A stretch of DNA of 64,000 nt from Roseibium sp. HPY-6 (GTDB lineage Bacteria; Pseudomonadota; Alphaproteobacteria; Rhizobiales; Stappiaceae). Location of the stretch: the NCBI RefSeq assembly GCF_040530035.1, contig NZ_JBEWCD010000001.1, positions 372,001 through 436,000 on the forward strand. The letters run 5' to 3'. Within the stretch, counting starts at the first letter, position 1. Every line of letters starts with the position of its first letter. Below are positions 35,701 to 44,077 of the stretch, one piece after another. Below the pieces are notes generated by a model that had not been told where the DNA came from, did not search any database, and was given only the letters and a program-made list of their open reading frames with translations. A program made the position numbers and the translations under genes.

Positions 35701-38700
35701 TCATCAAGACCAGCGACACTGTCCAGGCCGATGACTGCCGGATCAACACCATCGCGATCAGTCGCCGTCTCTGCGGAAACCGTCTGACCAAGATAGGTTT
35801 GTTCCTGATCACTCAGGTTGACGAAGACACCAGACGACAGGTTCGAATAATCGATAGGCGTCAATGTGCCTGCCGCATCGATACGCACGGTGAAAGTTCC
35901 GTCGTCTGTCGTATCGTCGTCGGAATCCGTCGCGTTATACGTGATGCTCAAATCAATGAACTGTTCCGATCCGTCCGGCGCCGTGTGATCGAGCGGCTGC
36001 ACGAGCAAGAAATCGTAGCTACCGGTTCCTTCTGCAGAAAGCACAGCGATCAGGACGACGTTGCTGTCCGTTGTGTTTCCAGGAGCTGCGCCGGTATATC
36101 CGACGAGAACACCGTTTATATAGGTGAAATTGACAAGCTCACCACCGGAATACAACGCGTCCAGACTTCCGTTGTGGTCTGAGAAAGAAATAGTGTCGGC
36201 GGCAATGGGTTCTGCGAAATCAACCGAGCGTTCAACCGGCGATCCGTTCTCACCATTTGCGTCGTCTTCCCCCCAGTCGATCGCAAGATCCGCGTCGGCG
36301 ATGGCGCGAATGCCGTCTTCTTCAACAAGACCATCTTCGGCAACGCCGATCTCCGGTCCGGAATCTCTCACCCGGAAGACGGCGGTCGCCGTATCCGTGT
36401 CACCATCTCCATCCGTTACGGTAAACCGCATCCGGAACGTCAGCTGATCGGCCCGGCCGTCTTCATTCGCATCCGGGTGATCAAAGCCGACGAATTGCTG
36501 GTAGGTATAGCTGCCGTCAGGATTGACAATGATTTCAAAGGCCTCGGTCGTCGTGCCTTCAAGGACACCCGTAACGGTGATGACGCCGTTAACGTCTGTC
36601 GTATCCGACCAGACGATGGGAAGGCCTTCCGCCGACAGAATGCCCTGCCGTGCGGGGCCGCTCGCGTCCGTGTCGATTGCACGAATGTAGTCTCCGTCGG
36701 AAACAAAGGTGATCCCGGTGACCGTGGCGCCGTCTGCACCGCCGTCAAACTGAAGTTGGCCTTCTAGTGTGGTATCAGAGCTGCCCTCGTTCCGCGTGAT
36801 ACCGGATCCGCGCCTGAAGGCTTCGGGACCGTCATCGTCGAAGGTGACGTCTGCGCCGATCGAAACTTCATTTGTGGCAGTGTCGCCATCGGCGTCTGTC
36901 ACTGTCAGCACCGCTGACAACTTGCCATCCAGCGAAATAAATTCGTCGGAGGTCGTTGTATCTGGATGCGACAAGGACTGGAACTGAACGATGCTAACGT
37001 CGCCGTTTTCAGCCAGATGAACAGCAAAAACAGCGTCTCCGTTCCCATCGATGCGTCCCACGACAAGACCGTCTTCCAGGGAAAGCGTGATCGCTTTGCC
37101 TTCGGTGGTCGTCAGACCTGAATTGGGATCGTCAATACGCAGGGAAAGATCAATGTCCGGATCATCATCTGCGCCACCGACAATGTCGAACCCGACAACG
37201 CCAAAACTGGCATAGATCGGTCCGGGCAAATCATTGTCCGAACCCGGGCGTTCAACATCTTCGAAGAGTTCAACGACGTCCGGATCAAATTCTCCGGTTG
37301 ACGGATCGAAGACATTGTCGCTGTGCAGACCATATGTTTCATCAATGCGAACATAGTCTTCAACCCAGATATCCACTCCCGGAATATCGTCGGTCACCCG
37401 AACGAGCAGCTGTCCGGACAGGTTGACAGTATCGCCGTCTCCATCAGACACCTCGATCACGGCGCCGAAATTGATCTGCTCGAGCGTGCCGGACACGGTG
37501 CTCAGCGTCGTGTTTTCTCCGTTGCCGGCGACATGATCGAGCTGGTCGTGCAGACGGAGTATGTAATCACCGGTTTCTTCCAGCTCCAGGCTGATCACCG
37601 GCCGGTCATCGAAGGAATCGAAGCTGCCGCTGCCATCATCGACAAACCCGATAAGGAAGGACGCGCCGGCGGCATCCACAACATCGAACGTGAGAGCCGC
37701 GCCCTGGGACTGCAGACCCAAGGCTTCCATTTGCGATATGGCATCGGAGGAAAATCCGAATCCACCCGTCGCGCCCGGCCCGTCCGCGCCGAAGTCGGCA
37801 ATTGATGCAAATGAGCCCTGCGCCAAAGCCGGTCCGATGAAATCGAACAAACCGGTCGTCGAACCATCCGCATTGCCGTCGCCCGGCTCCGATCCAAACG
37901 AAAACGGATTGACAATATCGTCTTCGTCGAGCGTGACAGTTTCGACAGTGTCTCCAACGACGAGCATGTCGTCATCAACGGCAACGGAGAATGTGGACGT
38001 ACCCGTGTCACCGTCACTATCCGTGGCAACAAAAAGGAAATTCAGGATAACGTCGTTTTCGGCTTCTCCGGCAGGATGATCCAGAGCGTCTTGAAGATCG
38101 AACTTGAATGAGCCGGTGTCTGTATCAAAGAGTTCGACTGTGAAAACAACGCGTCCACCCGCCGTTGCGGTCAATATGTCGGCTGTCGCGTTGAGGCTAT
38201 AGGTGAGAGCGTCCCCGCTTGAGGTCAAACCAAGTGCCTCAAGGCTCTCGATCGTGCCTCCGGTACCTTCAACGAACGTGACGGCACGGTCGCCTATACC
38301 CGCGCTTGTGCCACCATTTTCGACGCTGTTCTCGTTGTCAGCCCCCCAAAGGACGCCGAGATTTCCGAAAACAGTCGTCGGATCGCTGTCACTGTCCAGC
38401 AGAGCGTTGGTGATCGTAGCGTTGTCGCCGGTTGCCTGATCGTTATTGCCGTCGACATTGTCGTCGATACCGCCCCCGCGCTGCGTCGACAAATCGTCTT
38501 CGTCAACCACAGCCGAGACCCCGGTCTGAATGTCGAGCGTCCACGAGACGAGTTGACCGGTGTCGCCGTTCAAGGTGTCGGTTACCTGTAGCGTCCAAAC
38601 TCCAAGTTGATCGCGGCCCTCAAAAAAATCAAGGTTGAGCGTGCTGTCAGGTCGCCACGTGCCCACGATGTTCGTATTATCGGTTCCAATGGTGTTCGCA

Positions 38701-41700
38701 GCATCGTCGTCAAACGAAACGACACCGTCTACCGGTTGTATTCGCGCAGTGGAATCCTGTATGAGCCTGATTTCCGTGCCGTCCGGATGCACCAGGAAAA
38801 CGAGCAAATCGCCGCTGAAACTGTGTTGAAGTTCCAACGACACGTTAACGTCGAAAATGGTACCCGGTGTCGTTACCTCGATCTCGGAAAAAATCGTGCC
38901 GCTTGTGTCGACTTCCGGAATGCGCAGCTCCGCCGTTTCGGTAAAGGAAGTTAGCGCTAAACCATCGACTATATGAATGTCGTCGGTCCGGAACAGCGGA
39001 CCGTCGTCGATTGCCAGAACTTCGAAACTGCCGAGCGCGCGATCGCCATCGCTGTCTTCCGCCAGATAGTTGAAGCTCAAGGAAAGCGCATCCTCGTCGA
39101 ACGGCGTCGTGTCCTGAATGGGATGATCCAGAACGTCGTCGAGAATGAATGTATAGGATCCACTGTCATCGTCAGAAAGAGCCACGCGGAACACACTGCG
39201 TTCCCCAGCTTGGCCATACTCCGCGTAAGCAGTTAGTTGGGTTCCGTCGCCGGACAAAACATAACTCAGCGCATCTCCGCGGGATGTCAGCGAAGTAAGA
39301 TCGATGCTGTCGCCGTTTCCGTCGAGGACAGAAACGATGCTGGCAGGATCTGCGATCAGACCGTCCGCGGCATCCGAGAAAATGACGGACCGCTGGTCTG
39401 CACCTGCTGCATCATCCTGTACTGGTAATCCGTTCAAATCGCTATCAGCAATGTCGTTGTCGTCAGCACCCCAGACAATGTTGAGCGATCCGGAAAATCT
39501 ATCGGTAAGCGGCGCACCCGCCTGACTGGCAGCACCGTCAAGTGGAAACGGATAAGGATCGTCGAGCCCTCCCTCCAGCTCCTCCTCTTCCACAACGCCA
39601 AGCTCAGCTTCACCTGTTATCGGCGCGTCGTCTGCAACCGTTACCCGGAAATCACCTTCCACTATGTCGCCGTCGCTATCGCTGGCAACGAAGGTAAAGT
39701 CCAGATCCCAGGCCTCGGTCTGCCCGCTCGTGTGGTCGATATTGCCAAATAGTTCGAATGTGTAGGACCCGGTCCCGTCATCGGACAGCGAAACTTCGAA
39801 CACCTTGTCTGCGTCCAGTCGGCCTGCCCCTTTGTAGGCTGTCAGAACCGTATCGTTTTCCGAAAGGACGTATTCAAGCGCAACAGTGTCCGATGTGGTT
39901 GCCTGTGTTGGCTGGTCCGCGATCGGCGCGAAGGTAATAGATCGGTTGCCGGCAATGCCGGGCGTGTCCTGTACACCGCCGGCATCATCGGTATCGGCAT
40001 CATCGGCGCCCCAAATGACATTTAGCTCGCCCGATTGCACAAGCGCGTCGGCATCGGGATCCGTACCTGATGGCAGATCACTTTCCTCAACCGTGCCCTG
40101 CTCAGCCGTACCGGCGAGTGGTTCATCGTCGACGACAGTCACACGGAAGTCGCCCAAGACCGCGTCGCCGTCACCGTCCACGGCGAGAAAAGCAAAGTCC
40201 AGGTTCCACGCCACTATCTGGCCAATGGAGTTTGGTGGATTGTGATCGATGTTGCCGAGAAGCTCGAAGGTATAAGAGCCGGTACCATCGTCGGAAAGCG
40301 AGACCTCGAACACTCTGTCCGCTTCCAAGCGGCCTGCGCCACTATAGGCGGTCAGAACAGTGCCGCCCTGCGAAAGAACATATTCCAGGGCTTCACCACC
40401 TGAGGTGGTCGGCTGGGTCGGCTGATCTGTGATTGCCGCAAACACGACCGAGCGGTTTCCGGTACCGCCTGGGGAGTCCTGGAATTCGCCATCGTCGGCG
40501 GCATCCGCATCATCCGCTCCCCAAACGATATTCAGGTCGCCTGTTTTTGTAAGCGCGCCCGGGTCAGGATCCGTTCCGTTCGCAAGATCATGCTCCTGCA
40601 CCGTACGTTGAACGGCATCCCCTGCTTCCGGCTGGTCGTCAATGATCGCTACGGAAAAACTGCCGACGACTGAATCACCATCTCCGTCACTCGCAATATA
40701 GTTGGCCGTCAGGTTCAAAGATGACGAGTCCACACCCACTGCAGGAGCTGGATGATCAAGATTACCGAAGAGTTCGAAAGTGTAAGAACCGGTGTCGTCG
40801 TCGAAAAGCGTCACTTCGAACACTTTGTCTGCATCCAGACGGCCGTCGCCTTTGTACGCCGTCAAAACCGTATCGTTTTCCGACAACTCATATGTCAGCG
40901 CTACGCCATCGGAGGTCAGGCCCGGGTCTTGTGTAAACGGTGAAAAGACGACGGACCGGTTGCCGGTACCGCCAGGGGCATCCTGGGTGGCGCCGTCTGC
41001 CGCGCCGTCCGCGTCGTCAGCACCCCACTGGATATTCAGCGCGCCGCTCGCCACCAGCGCCGATGATCCCGGGTCGGTCCCATTGCTCAAAGCCTGTTCG
41101 TCAAACGATGCCAGCTCGGAGTCGCCCGCTTCAGGCTGGTCATCGATGATGTTGACCGTGAAGGTGTCGCCGTCGGCGTCTCCGTCGGTATCGATCGCGT
41201 TGAAACCAAATACCAGCGGAATGCTGTCGCCCTGCCCCGCAGCAACGTGATCCAAATTGCCGAAGAGGTCGAACGTGTACTGACCGCCCAAGGATGCGCC
41301 GGCACCGACAACGTTTAACGCAACTGTGAAAACGAGTTCGCCTGATACCGATTTGGTTGCAGAAAGTGTCTCTCCGCCGTCAGCGTTGGTCACCACATTG
41401 AAGATCAATGTCTCGCCATCAGATGTCAGGCCGCTTGGCAGTCCATCGAATTCAAGCCTGACGTCGCTGCCTGCATTGTCTCCGAAAAAGACATCCAGAC
41501 TCGCAGTGGCAGAGACCGGATTGTTCGGATCGGTGCCTTCGGGGAGGTTTTGTTCGTCCAGCGTGCTGTCGACTGGCGTGCCGATTTCCGGAGATGTGTT
41601 CTCTTCACCGTCTGAAAAATCGTCGACAATGAAATTACGTTCCGTGGGGCCTTCCCCAACGAGCAGGTCGGCCACGTTGAGACCGTCACCCAGGGCACCG

Positions 41701-42143
41701 ATATCGGTCGGCTCAAACGTCTGTCCGGAACTTTGCACACCGCCAAGAGCCGTCGCCAGATTGCTGGTGTCTCCCGCCGCGGTCTGGATTTCATCTGCCA
41801 GTTGAACGCTTGCAAGAGAGACGAAGTCATCGAGCGACAGAAACTCCTCATCACCGACAATGAGGAAGTCGGCAACACTGTCTCCGACAAAAAAGTCCTG
41901 GATGATGACCATGCCGCCGTCGGCGAAAATCATCTGCAAATCACCGTCGATGCGGAAGAACGAAATCGTCTCATCTAGGATTTGCCGCAGGTCGACAAAC
42001 TGGTCTGTTCCCTTGAGCATCACGATGCTCTGTTGGGCAAGCGGACGTTCAACCACCAAAGGACCGGTACTTTCAGCAATAGCCGAAGCGCTCTCTGTTG
42101 TTGCCGGAGGGGTCGCTTGCGCTATGCGGACAAACTCGTTCAT
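32784..42143 (-). CDS. Giant LapA-like RTX adhesin, type I secretion substrate
   Basis: A protein of about 3119 residues, predicted to be surface-held and to promote attachment. The first 120 residues form a retention module that plugs the TolC channel, followed by the LapG-type site TAAG at 121-124. Residues about 188-1048 are tandem T1SS-143-like repeats (WGADDAD, TLTAY-like, GSYTFEL, DGDGD). A proprotein-convertase-like P domain lies near 1062-1208, then further repeats to about 2090. RTX calcium-binding nonapeptides occur near 2147-2195, 2413-2472, 2524-2595 and 2985-3020, with an EF-hand-rich module near 2677-2808. The C-terminus is the uncleaved secretion signal. The ATG at 42143 is preferred over a TTG six bases earlier. 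Confidence 0.92.
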   Translation of the reverse strand: MNEFVRIAQATPPATTESASAIAESTGPLVVERPLAQQSIVMLKGTDQFVDLRQILDETISFFRIDGDLQMIFADGGMVIIQDFFVGDSVADFLIVGDEEFLSLDDFVSLASVQLADEIQTAAGDTSNLATALGGVQSSGQTFEPTDIGALGDGLNVADLLVGEGPTERNFIVDDFSDGEENTSPEIGTPVDSTLDEQNLPEGTDPNNPVSATASLDVFFGDNAGSDVRLEFDGLPSGLTSDGETLIFNVVTNADGGETLSATKSVSGELVFTVALNVVGAGASLGGQYTFDLFGNLDHVAAGQGDSIPLVFGFNAIDTDGDADGDTFTVNIIDDQPEAGDSELASFDEQALSNGTDPGSSALVASGALNIQWGADDADGAADGATQDAPGGTGNRSVVFSPFTQDPGLTSDGVALTYELSENDTVLTAYKGDGRLDADKVFEVTLFDDDTGSYTFELFGNLDHPAPAVGVDSSSLNLTANYIASDGDGDSVVGSFSVAIIDDQPEAGDAVQRTVQEHDLANGTDPDPGALTKTGDLNIVWGADDADAADDGEFQDSPGGTGNRSVVFAAITDQPTQPTTSGGEALEYVLSQGGTVLTAYSGAGRLEADRVFEVSLSDDGTGSYTFELLGNIDHNPPNSIGQIVAWNLDFAFLAVDGDGDAVLGDFRVTVVDDEPLAGTAEQGTVEESDLPSGTDPDADALVQSGELNVIWGADDADTDDAGGVQDTPGIAGNRSITFAPIADQPTQATTSDTVALEYVLSENDTVLTAYKGAGRLDADKVFEVSLSDDGTGSYTFELFGNIDHTSGQTEAWDLDFTFVASDSDGDIVEGDFRVTVADDAPITGEAELGVVEEEELEGGLDDPYPFPLDGAASQAGAPLTDRFSGSLNIVWGADDNDIADSDLNGLPVQDDAAGADQRSVIFSDAADGLIADPASIVSVLDGNGDSIDLTSLTSRGDALSYVLSGDGTQLTAYAEYGQAGERSVFRVALSDDDSGSYTFILDDVLDHPIQDTTPFDEDALSLSFNYLAEDSDGDRALGSFEVLAIDDGPLFRTDDIHIVDGLALTSFTETAELRIPEVDTSGTIFSEIEVTTPGTIFDVNVSLELQHSFSGDLLVFLVHPDGTEIRLIQDSTARIQPVDGVVSFDDDAANTIGTDNTNIVGTWRPDSTLNLDFFEGRDQLGVWTLQVTDTLNGDTGQLVSWTLDIQTGVSAVVDEDDLSTQRGGGIDDNVDGNNDQATGDNATITNALLDSDSDPTTVFGNLGVLWGADNENSVENGGTSAGIGDRAVTFVEGTGGTIESLEALGLTSSGDALTYSLNATADILTATAGGRVVFTVELFDTDTGSFKFDLQDALDHPAGEAENDVILNFLFVATDSDGDTGTSTFSVAVDDDMLVVGDTVETVTLDEDDIVNPFSFGSEPGDGNADGSTTGLFDFIGPALAQGSFASIADFGADGPGATGGFGFSSDAISQMEALGLQSQGAALTFDVVDAAGASFLIGFVDDGSGSFDSFDDRPVISLELEETGDYILRLHDQLDHVAGNGENTTLSTVSGTLEQINFGAVIEVSDGDGDTVNLSGQLLVRVTDDIPGVDIWVEDYVRIDETYGLHSDNVFDPSTGEFDPDVVELFEDVERPGSDNDLPGPIYASFGVVGFDIVGGADDDPDIDLSLRIDDPNSGLTTTEGKAITLSLEDGLVVGRIDGNGDAVFAVHLAENGDVSIVQFQSLSHPDTTTSDEFISLDGKLSAVLTVTDADGDTATNEVSIGADVTFDDDGPEAFRRGSGITRNEGSSDTTLEGQLQFDGGADGATVTGITFVSDGDYIRAIDTDASGPARQGILSAEGLPIVWSDTTDVNGVITVTGVLEGTTTEAFEIIVNPDGSYTYQQFVGFDHPDANEDGRADQLTFRMRFTVTDGDGDTDTATAVFRVRDSGPEIGVAEDGLVEEDGIRAIADADLAIDWGEDDANGENGSPVERSVDFAEPIAADTISFSDHNGSLDALYSGGELVNFTYINGVLVGYTGAAPGNTTDSNVVLIAVLSAEGTGSYDFLLVQPLDHTAPDGSEQFIDLSITYNATDSDDDTTDDGTFTVRIDAAGTLTPIDYSNLSSGVFVNLSDQEQTYLGQTVSAETATDRDGVDPAVIGLDSVAGLDDATGGTGNDILVGNDQANTLSGNDGDDLIVGGAGDDVAIGGGGDDTLVWNVGDGQDQVQGSTLGGTGDTETDTFVVNGDTTDETFYVETVADYNARLGGAAQTLDPNTEVVVSRAVGNGASTIVAQLDNIDHIDINGMGGADNLIVSGDFSGTDLDATAITFTGGDETDTVDTTGVSSDHRVVFNGNGGEDLLLAGIGINTFNGGAGIDTADYSATSEAVYVRLDQPWATVAANRSLGWTALTQGIADGTIAHDDLVDVESIIGTDFNDLIIGSDEANVIEGGDGRDFIGGLAGNDQLFGEDGNDRLAGGSGFDLLDGGEGVDVADYSGDSAGIFARMDQSWVTSIANRSLGWTALTQGIANNTIEHDDLVSIENLIGSNSLDIIVGDAGDNTIWGRGGDDLIAGAGGENALFGEAGNDRLIGGSGADKLAGGADQDTLTGGAGADGFVFAAGEGSALLSGADRVTDFQDGIDTIVITGGLTYADISVGDDGSGNATIFDNVNNQFVAVIEGVSSTDLDASDFSFGSDPIVLDLDGDGIELVSAAAGVGFDHNNDGEVEQSGWVGKDDGLLVADLDGSGAIENGTEVFSEIFNGGSYADSLEALASLDANSDGVIDKNDAAFDTIKVWQDANSDGVTQEGELQSLEALGIEAISLEAESVYRDEEGNSIYAEGSFSKADGSTGSYAGVSFSVASEDGQDVEETVRQSTAIAAGIALVLYSASSQEVEAGLSQIAVTGAPEHGEVSVSDDFTVTFTPAAGYEGGDSVELELVHADGSVVTRAVEIEVRADETTSSSEPVAAAEQTNTTVDNETQTESLAASADVAELGTLVTGSVIKGDDGDNILVGTDGDDVLIGGLGTDTLTGGGGADTFVLNSLAEADIITDYAFADGDKIDLGELLDGAFATAANAGEFVRAEKQADGAVRLEVDLDGQGTAHDWQDAATLQNHSSMGETIRVVLDVEGSEAQIPVNVA
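34569..34661 (-). repeat. Adhesin spacer module, copy B
   Basis: Encodes NRSLGWTALTQGIA followed by NNTIEHDDLVSIENLIG. The first 14 residues are identical to copy A at 34912-35003, although the DNA differs at many third positions. Conservation of protein over DNA points to an old duplication kept by selection. Confidence 0.7.
34912..35003 (-). repeat. Adhesin spacer module, copy A
   Basis: Encodes NRSLGWTALTQGIA followed by DGTIAHDDLVDVESIIG, just ahead of an RTX cluster. Its partner, copy B, lies ahead of the next RTX cluster, so the unit spacer-plus-RTX seems to have been duplicated. Confidence 0.7.
39560..41583 (-). repeat. Tandem T1SS-143-like adhesin repeats
   Basis: At least five successive units of about 150-170 codons begin with a variant of E-x-x-LxxGTDPD and continue with WGADD, an N-R-S-V-x-F strand, LxYxLS, and GSYTFEL, closing with DGDGD. 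Units starting near 41124, 40625, 40115 and 39613 are spaced by about 500 bases. The DNA is diverged enough to avoid long exact repeats. These are the extender domains of the adhesin stalk. Confidence 0.8.
41772..41783 (-). other. Codons of the predicted LapG cleavage site (TAAG)
   Basis: Thr121-Ala-Ala-Gly124 of the adhesin, in ADEIQTAAGDTS. Pseudomonas LapG cuts LapA between the alanines of TAAG at a similar distance from the N-terminus. The site follows the retention module and precedes the repeat stalk, as required for release from the cell surface. Confidence 0.8.
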
Positions 42144-42334
42144 CGCCAAACACTCTGCACTTTGTGATCAGTTTTTCTAAAATCAGGCTTCAAACATTTA
42201 CAATTTTTTCACCAAACAGGAAAGACACGCACACATTAACTTTAGAAAAGGTAAACACTCATGATGGGATTTGATCAAAATCGTAGCCCCGTATAGAATA
42301 AATTCAAAAAATTATTCAAAATAAAAAGTATTTA

Positions 42335-42349
42335 TTGTATAATATACAA
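42335..42349. promoter_or_regulatory. Palindrome upstream of the adhesin gene
   Basis: TTGTATA-A-TATACAA, perfect seven-base arms with a one-base centre, about 190 bases before the adhesin start. The core TATAAT/TATATT could also serve as a -10 element. It is a candidate operator or promoter. Confidence 0.4.
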
Positions 42350-42788
42350 GATTTTTTGTTAACTAATACAAACAAATGAACATGTTGTGAGAAATAATAT
42401 TTCTGTACGCAGCAAAAATGCCAAAAAAATGAAACTTTTTATCGAAATACCTTCAACCACCTAACTTCTTCATCGCGAGGCTCACGTAAGTTGGCAAGGT
42501 GGAGTATTCAATTGGCATTAAACCGATTTCGCGAGATTGAAATTCATTTGGCAAACATTGCAATACCACCAAACTAAATCCCACTCTGAATTAAAGAGCT
42601 AGGGAATCACTTAGCGCCGCATTTCTACTTTTCTTTGTGAAATTATGGCCAAACAAAATTAAAAATCCCAGAATTCAGAAGCAAAAAAACGGAAATAAGA
42701 TTTAAAATCAGACACATCTGATTTCGAATTCACCTAAAACGCGGCGATAATAATTACTTTTAGCTCAACGAATACACGGATTTCTGGA

Positions 42789-42812
42789 ATTGAACACCAT
42801 CAATTGTTCAAT
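42789..42812. promoter_or_regulatory. Inverted repeat in the AT-rich region
   Basis: ATTGAACA (42789-42796) and TGTTCAAT (42805-42812) are perfect eight-base arms around eight bases. A second, GC-rich hairpin lies at 42877-42900 (TTTCGC...GGGCGAAA with a two-base bulge). No T tract follows on either strand. Either could be a regulator site or part of an untranslated RNA. Confidence 0.4.
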
Positions 42813-43006
42813 CCTGTTGCCTTACAGTGCAATCATGAGCGCAATGCCTGTGGAAATCGACTTTCAACAGGATGGGTTTCGCGCCCGATTTAGGGCGAAA
42901 ATGCGGCATATCTCCGGGTAAGCGGGTTTCAAATCACAAAATGCCAAGACTGCATTCACGAACGCAAGACATTCAACTTTAAGGAGAAGCCCGTAGTCCT
43001 CAGCTC

Positions 43007-43810
43007 TCAGATATGTTCGAACGCGTCCGCATCCTCGCCCATCGCTTTATGCAGAGCGGCGGAAACCTGGCCACAAAGACCGGCATATTCCACAGAGGTT
43101 CGAAACGCCTCATTGCGCTGAAGGTGTGTATCGATCGCAATGTCTGCTGCAATGCGCCCCGGTCGAGCCCGCATGACGGCAATCCGCTCGGAAAGGTAGA
43201 CGGACTCGAAAACGGAATGTGTGACAAAAACGATCGTCAGATCAAATCGCTGCCAAAGCCGCAGCAGATCGTTGTTCAACTTGAAACGGGTGATCTCATC
43301 CAAAGCGGCAAAGGGTTCGTCCATCAGCAAAACCCTTGGCTGCGTCACGAGGGCACGCGCTATCGACACCCTCATCTTCATACCGCCTGACAATTCGCGC
43401 GGATAACTTTGTGCGAACTGGCTCAACCCGACCATTTCAAGGGCTTCGAGGATCCGTGGACGTGCGGTTCTTTCCACGACGCCTTTCAGTCGCAAGGGCA
43501 ACCGGACATTTTCATAAACCGTTGCCCAGGGCATCAGCGTCGGCTCCTGAAAAACGAAGCTTAGATCGTGCTCAAGTCGGTTTGCCGGTTCTTGTGGCCA
43601 GGTCACTTGACCACCTGATGGATCTGCAAGACCGGCAACGATGCGCAGCACCGTCGACTTACCGCATCCGGAAGGTCCGAGCAGCGAAAGGAATTCTCTC
43701 GGCCGGATAGTGAGGGTGAAATCTTCAAGAGCGACAGTGCCATTCTGAAAGCTCTTTGAAACGCCCTTCAGGGAGACGATGGCGGGATTTTCGGCAGGCT
43801 GACGCTTCAT
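43007..43810 (-). CDS. Orphan ABC transporter ATP-binding protein (TauB/SsuB/NrtD type)
   Basis: A 267-residue ATPase of the nitrate/sulfonate/taurine importer family. It has Walker A GPSGCGKS, Q-loop FVFQEPTLMPW, signature LSGGMKMR (the GGM form typical of this family), Walker B VLLMDEPFAALDE and the switch in VTHSVFESVYLS. FQEPTLMPW is characteristic of TauB, SsuB and pyrimidine-precursor transporters. No permease or binding protein is next to it in this window, so its partners and substrate are unknown. The ATG at 43810 follows CCGGAAA; a TTG at 43843 would add 11 residues. Confidence 0.85.
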   Translation of the reverse strand: MKRQPAENPAIVSLKGVSKSFQNGTVALEDFTLTIRPREFLSLLGPSGCGKSTVLRIVAGLADPSGGQVTWPQEPANRLEHDLSFVFQEPTLMPWATVYENVRLPLRLKGVVERTARPRILEALEMVGLSQFAQSYPRELSGGMKMRVSIARALVTQPRVLLMDEPFAALDEITRFKLNNDLLRLWQRFDLTIVFVTHSVFESVYLSERIAVMRARPGRIAADIAIDTHLQRNEAFRTSVEYAGLCGQVSAALHKAMGEDADAFEHI

Positions 43811-44042
43811 TTTCCGGTCACAAGTCACAATCAGACCCGGCAATGCTTAAAGTGCCCGAAGCGCTGCATCAATGGCGAAAATGCTTGCTCACGTCAAAGC
43901 TGCTCATGGGTAATGGATATTCTGTACAGGGAAGTCCTGATATGCCCGTGTTGCCGAAACGGAGGCCCACAGCGCACAAAGGTTTTTGTCTCGACAAAGG
44001 CAGGCGTTTCGCGCCAGCGCGCGGGCCTCTGACAGAAGAAAA

Positions 44043-44062
44043 GACGGCCCCGAAAGACCGCC
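44043..44062 (-). terminator. Possible terminator after the CTERM protein gene
   Basis: On the - strand GGCGGTC and GGCCGTC pair through seven positions with two G-U pairs around a six-base loop, and TTTTCTTC follows. It starts about 15 bases after the stop codon. Confidence 0.45.
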
Positions 44063-44077
44063 TCGTTTTTTGCTGTA

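Larger units (their letters stand above)
34360..35705 (-). repeat. RTX calcium-binding nonapeptide blocks in the adhesin
   Basis: Three clusters of GGxGxDxxx repeats are encoded here, for example GGAGDDVAIGGGGDD, GEDGNDRLAGGSG and GGADQDTLTGGAG. They fold into calcium-loaded beta-rolls after export. The clusters are separated by spacer modules, two of which are copies of each other. A fourth short block is encoded near 33085-33190. Confidence 0.85.
42144..43006. promoter_or_regulatory. AT-rich gene-free region upstream of the adhesin gene
   Basis: About 860 bases without a credible gene, much richer in A and T than the rest of the window, especially 42170-42770. Runs such as AAAATTATTC and TTTTTTGTTAAC dominate. 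It contains the palindromes described separately and must hold the adhesin promoter. Such DNA is a usual target of H-NS-like silencers, in alphaproteobacteria MucR/Ros, but no specific site is claimed. Confidence 0.7.

Noticed and set aside
39560..41583. A CRISPR-like or satellite repeat
   Set aside because: The periodicity of about 500 bases is in frame with the adhesin and diverged at third positions, so these are protein domains.
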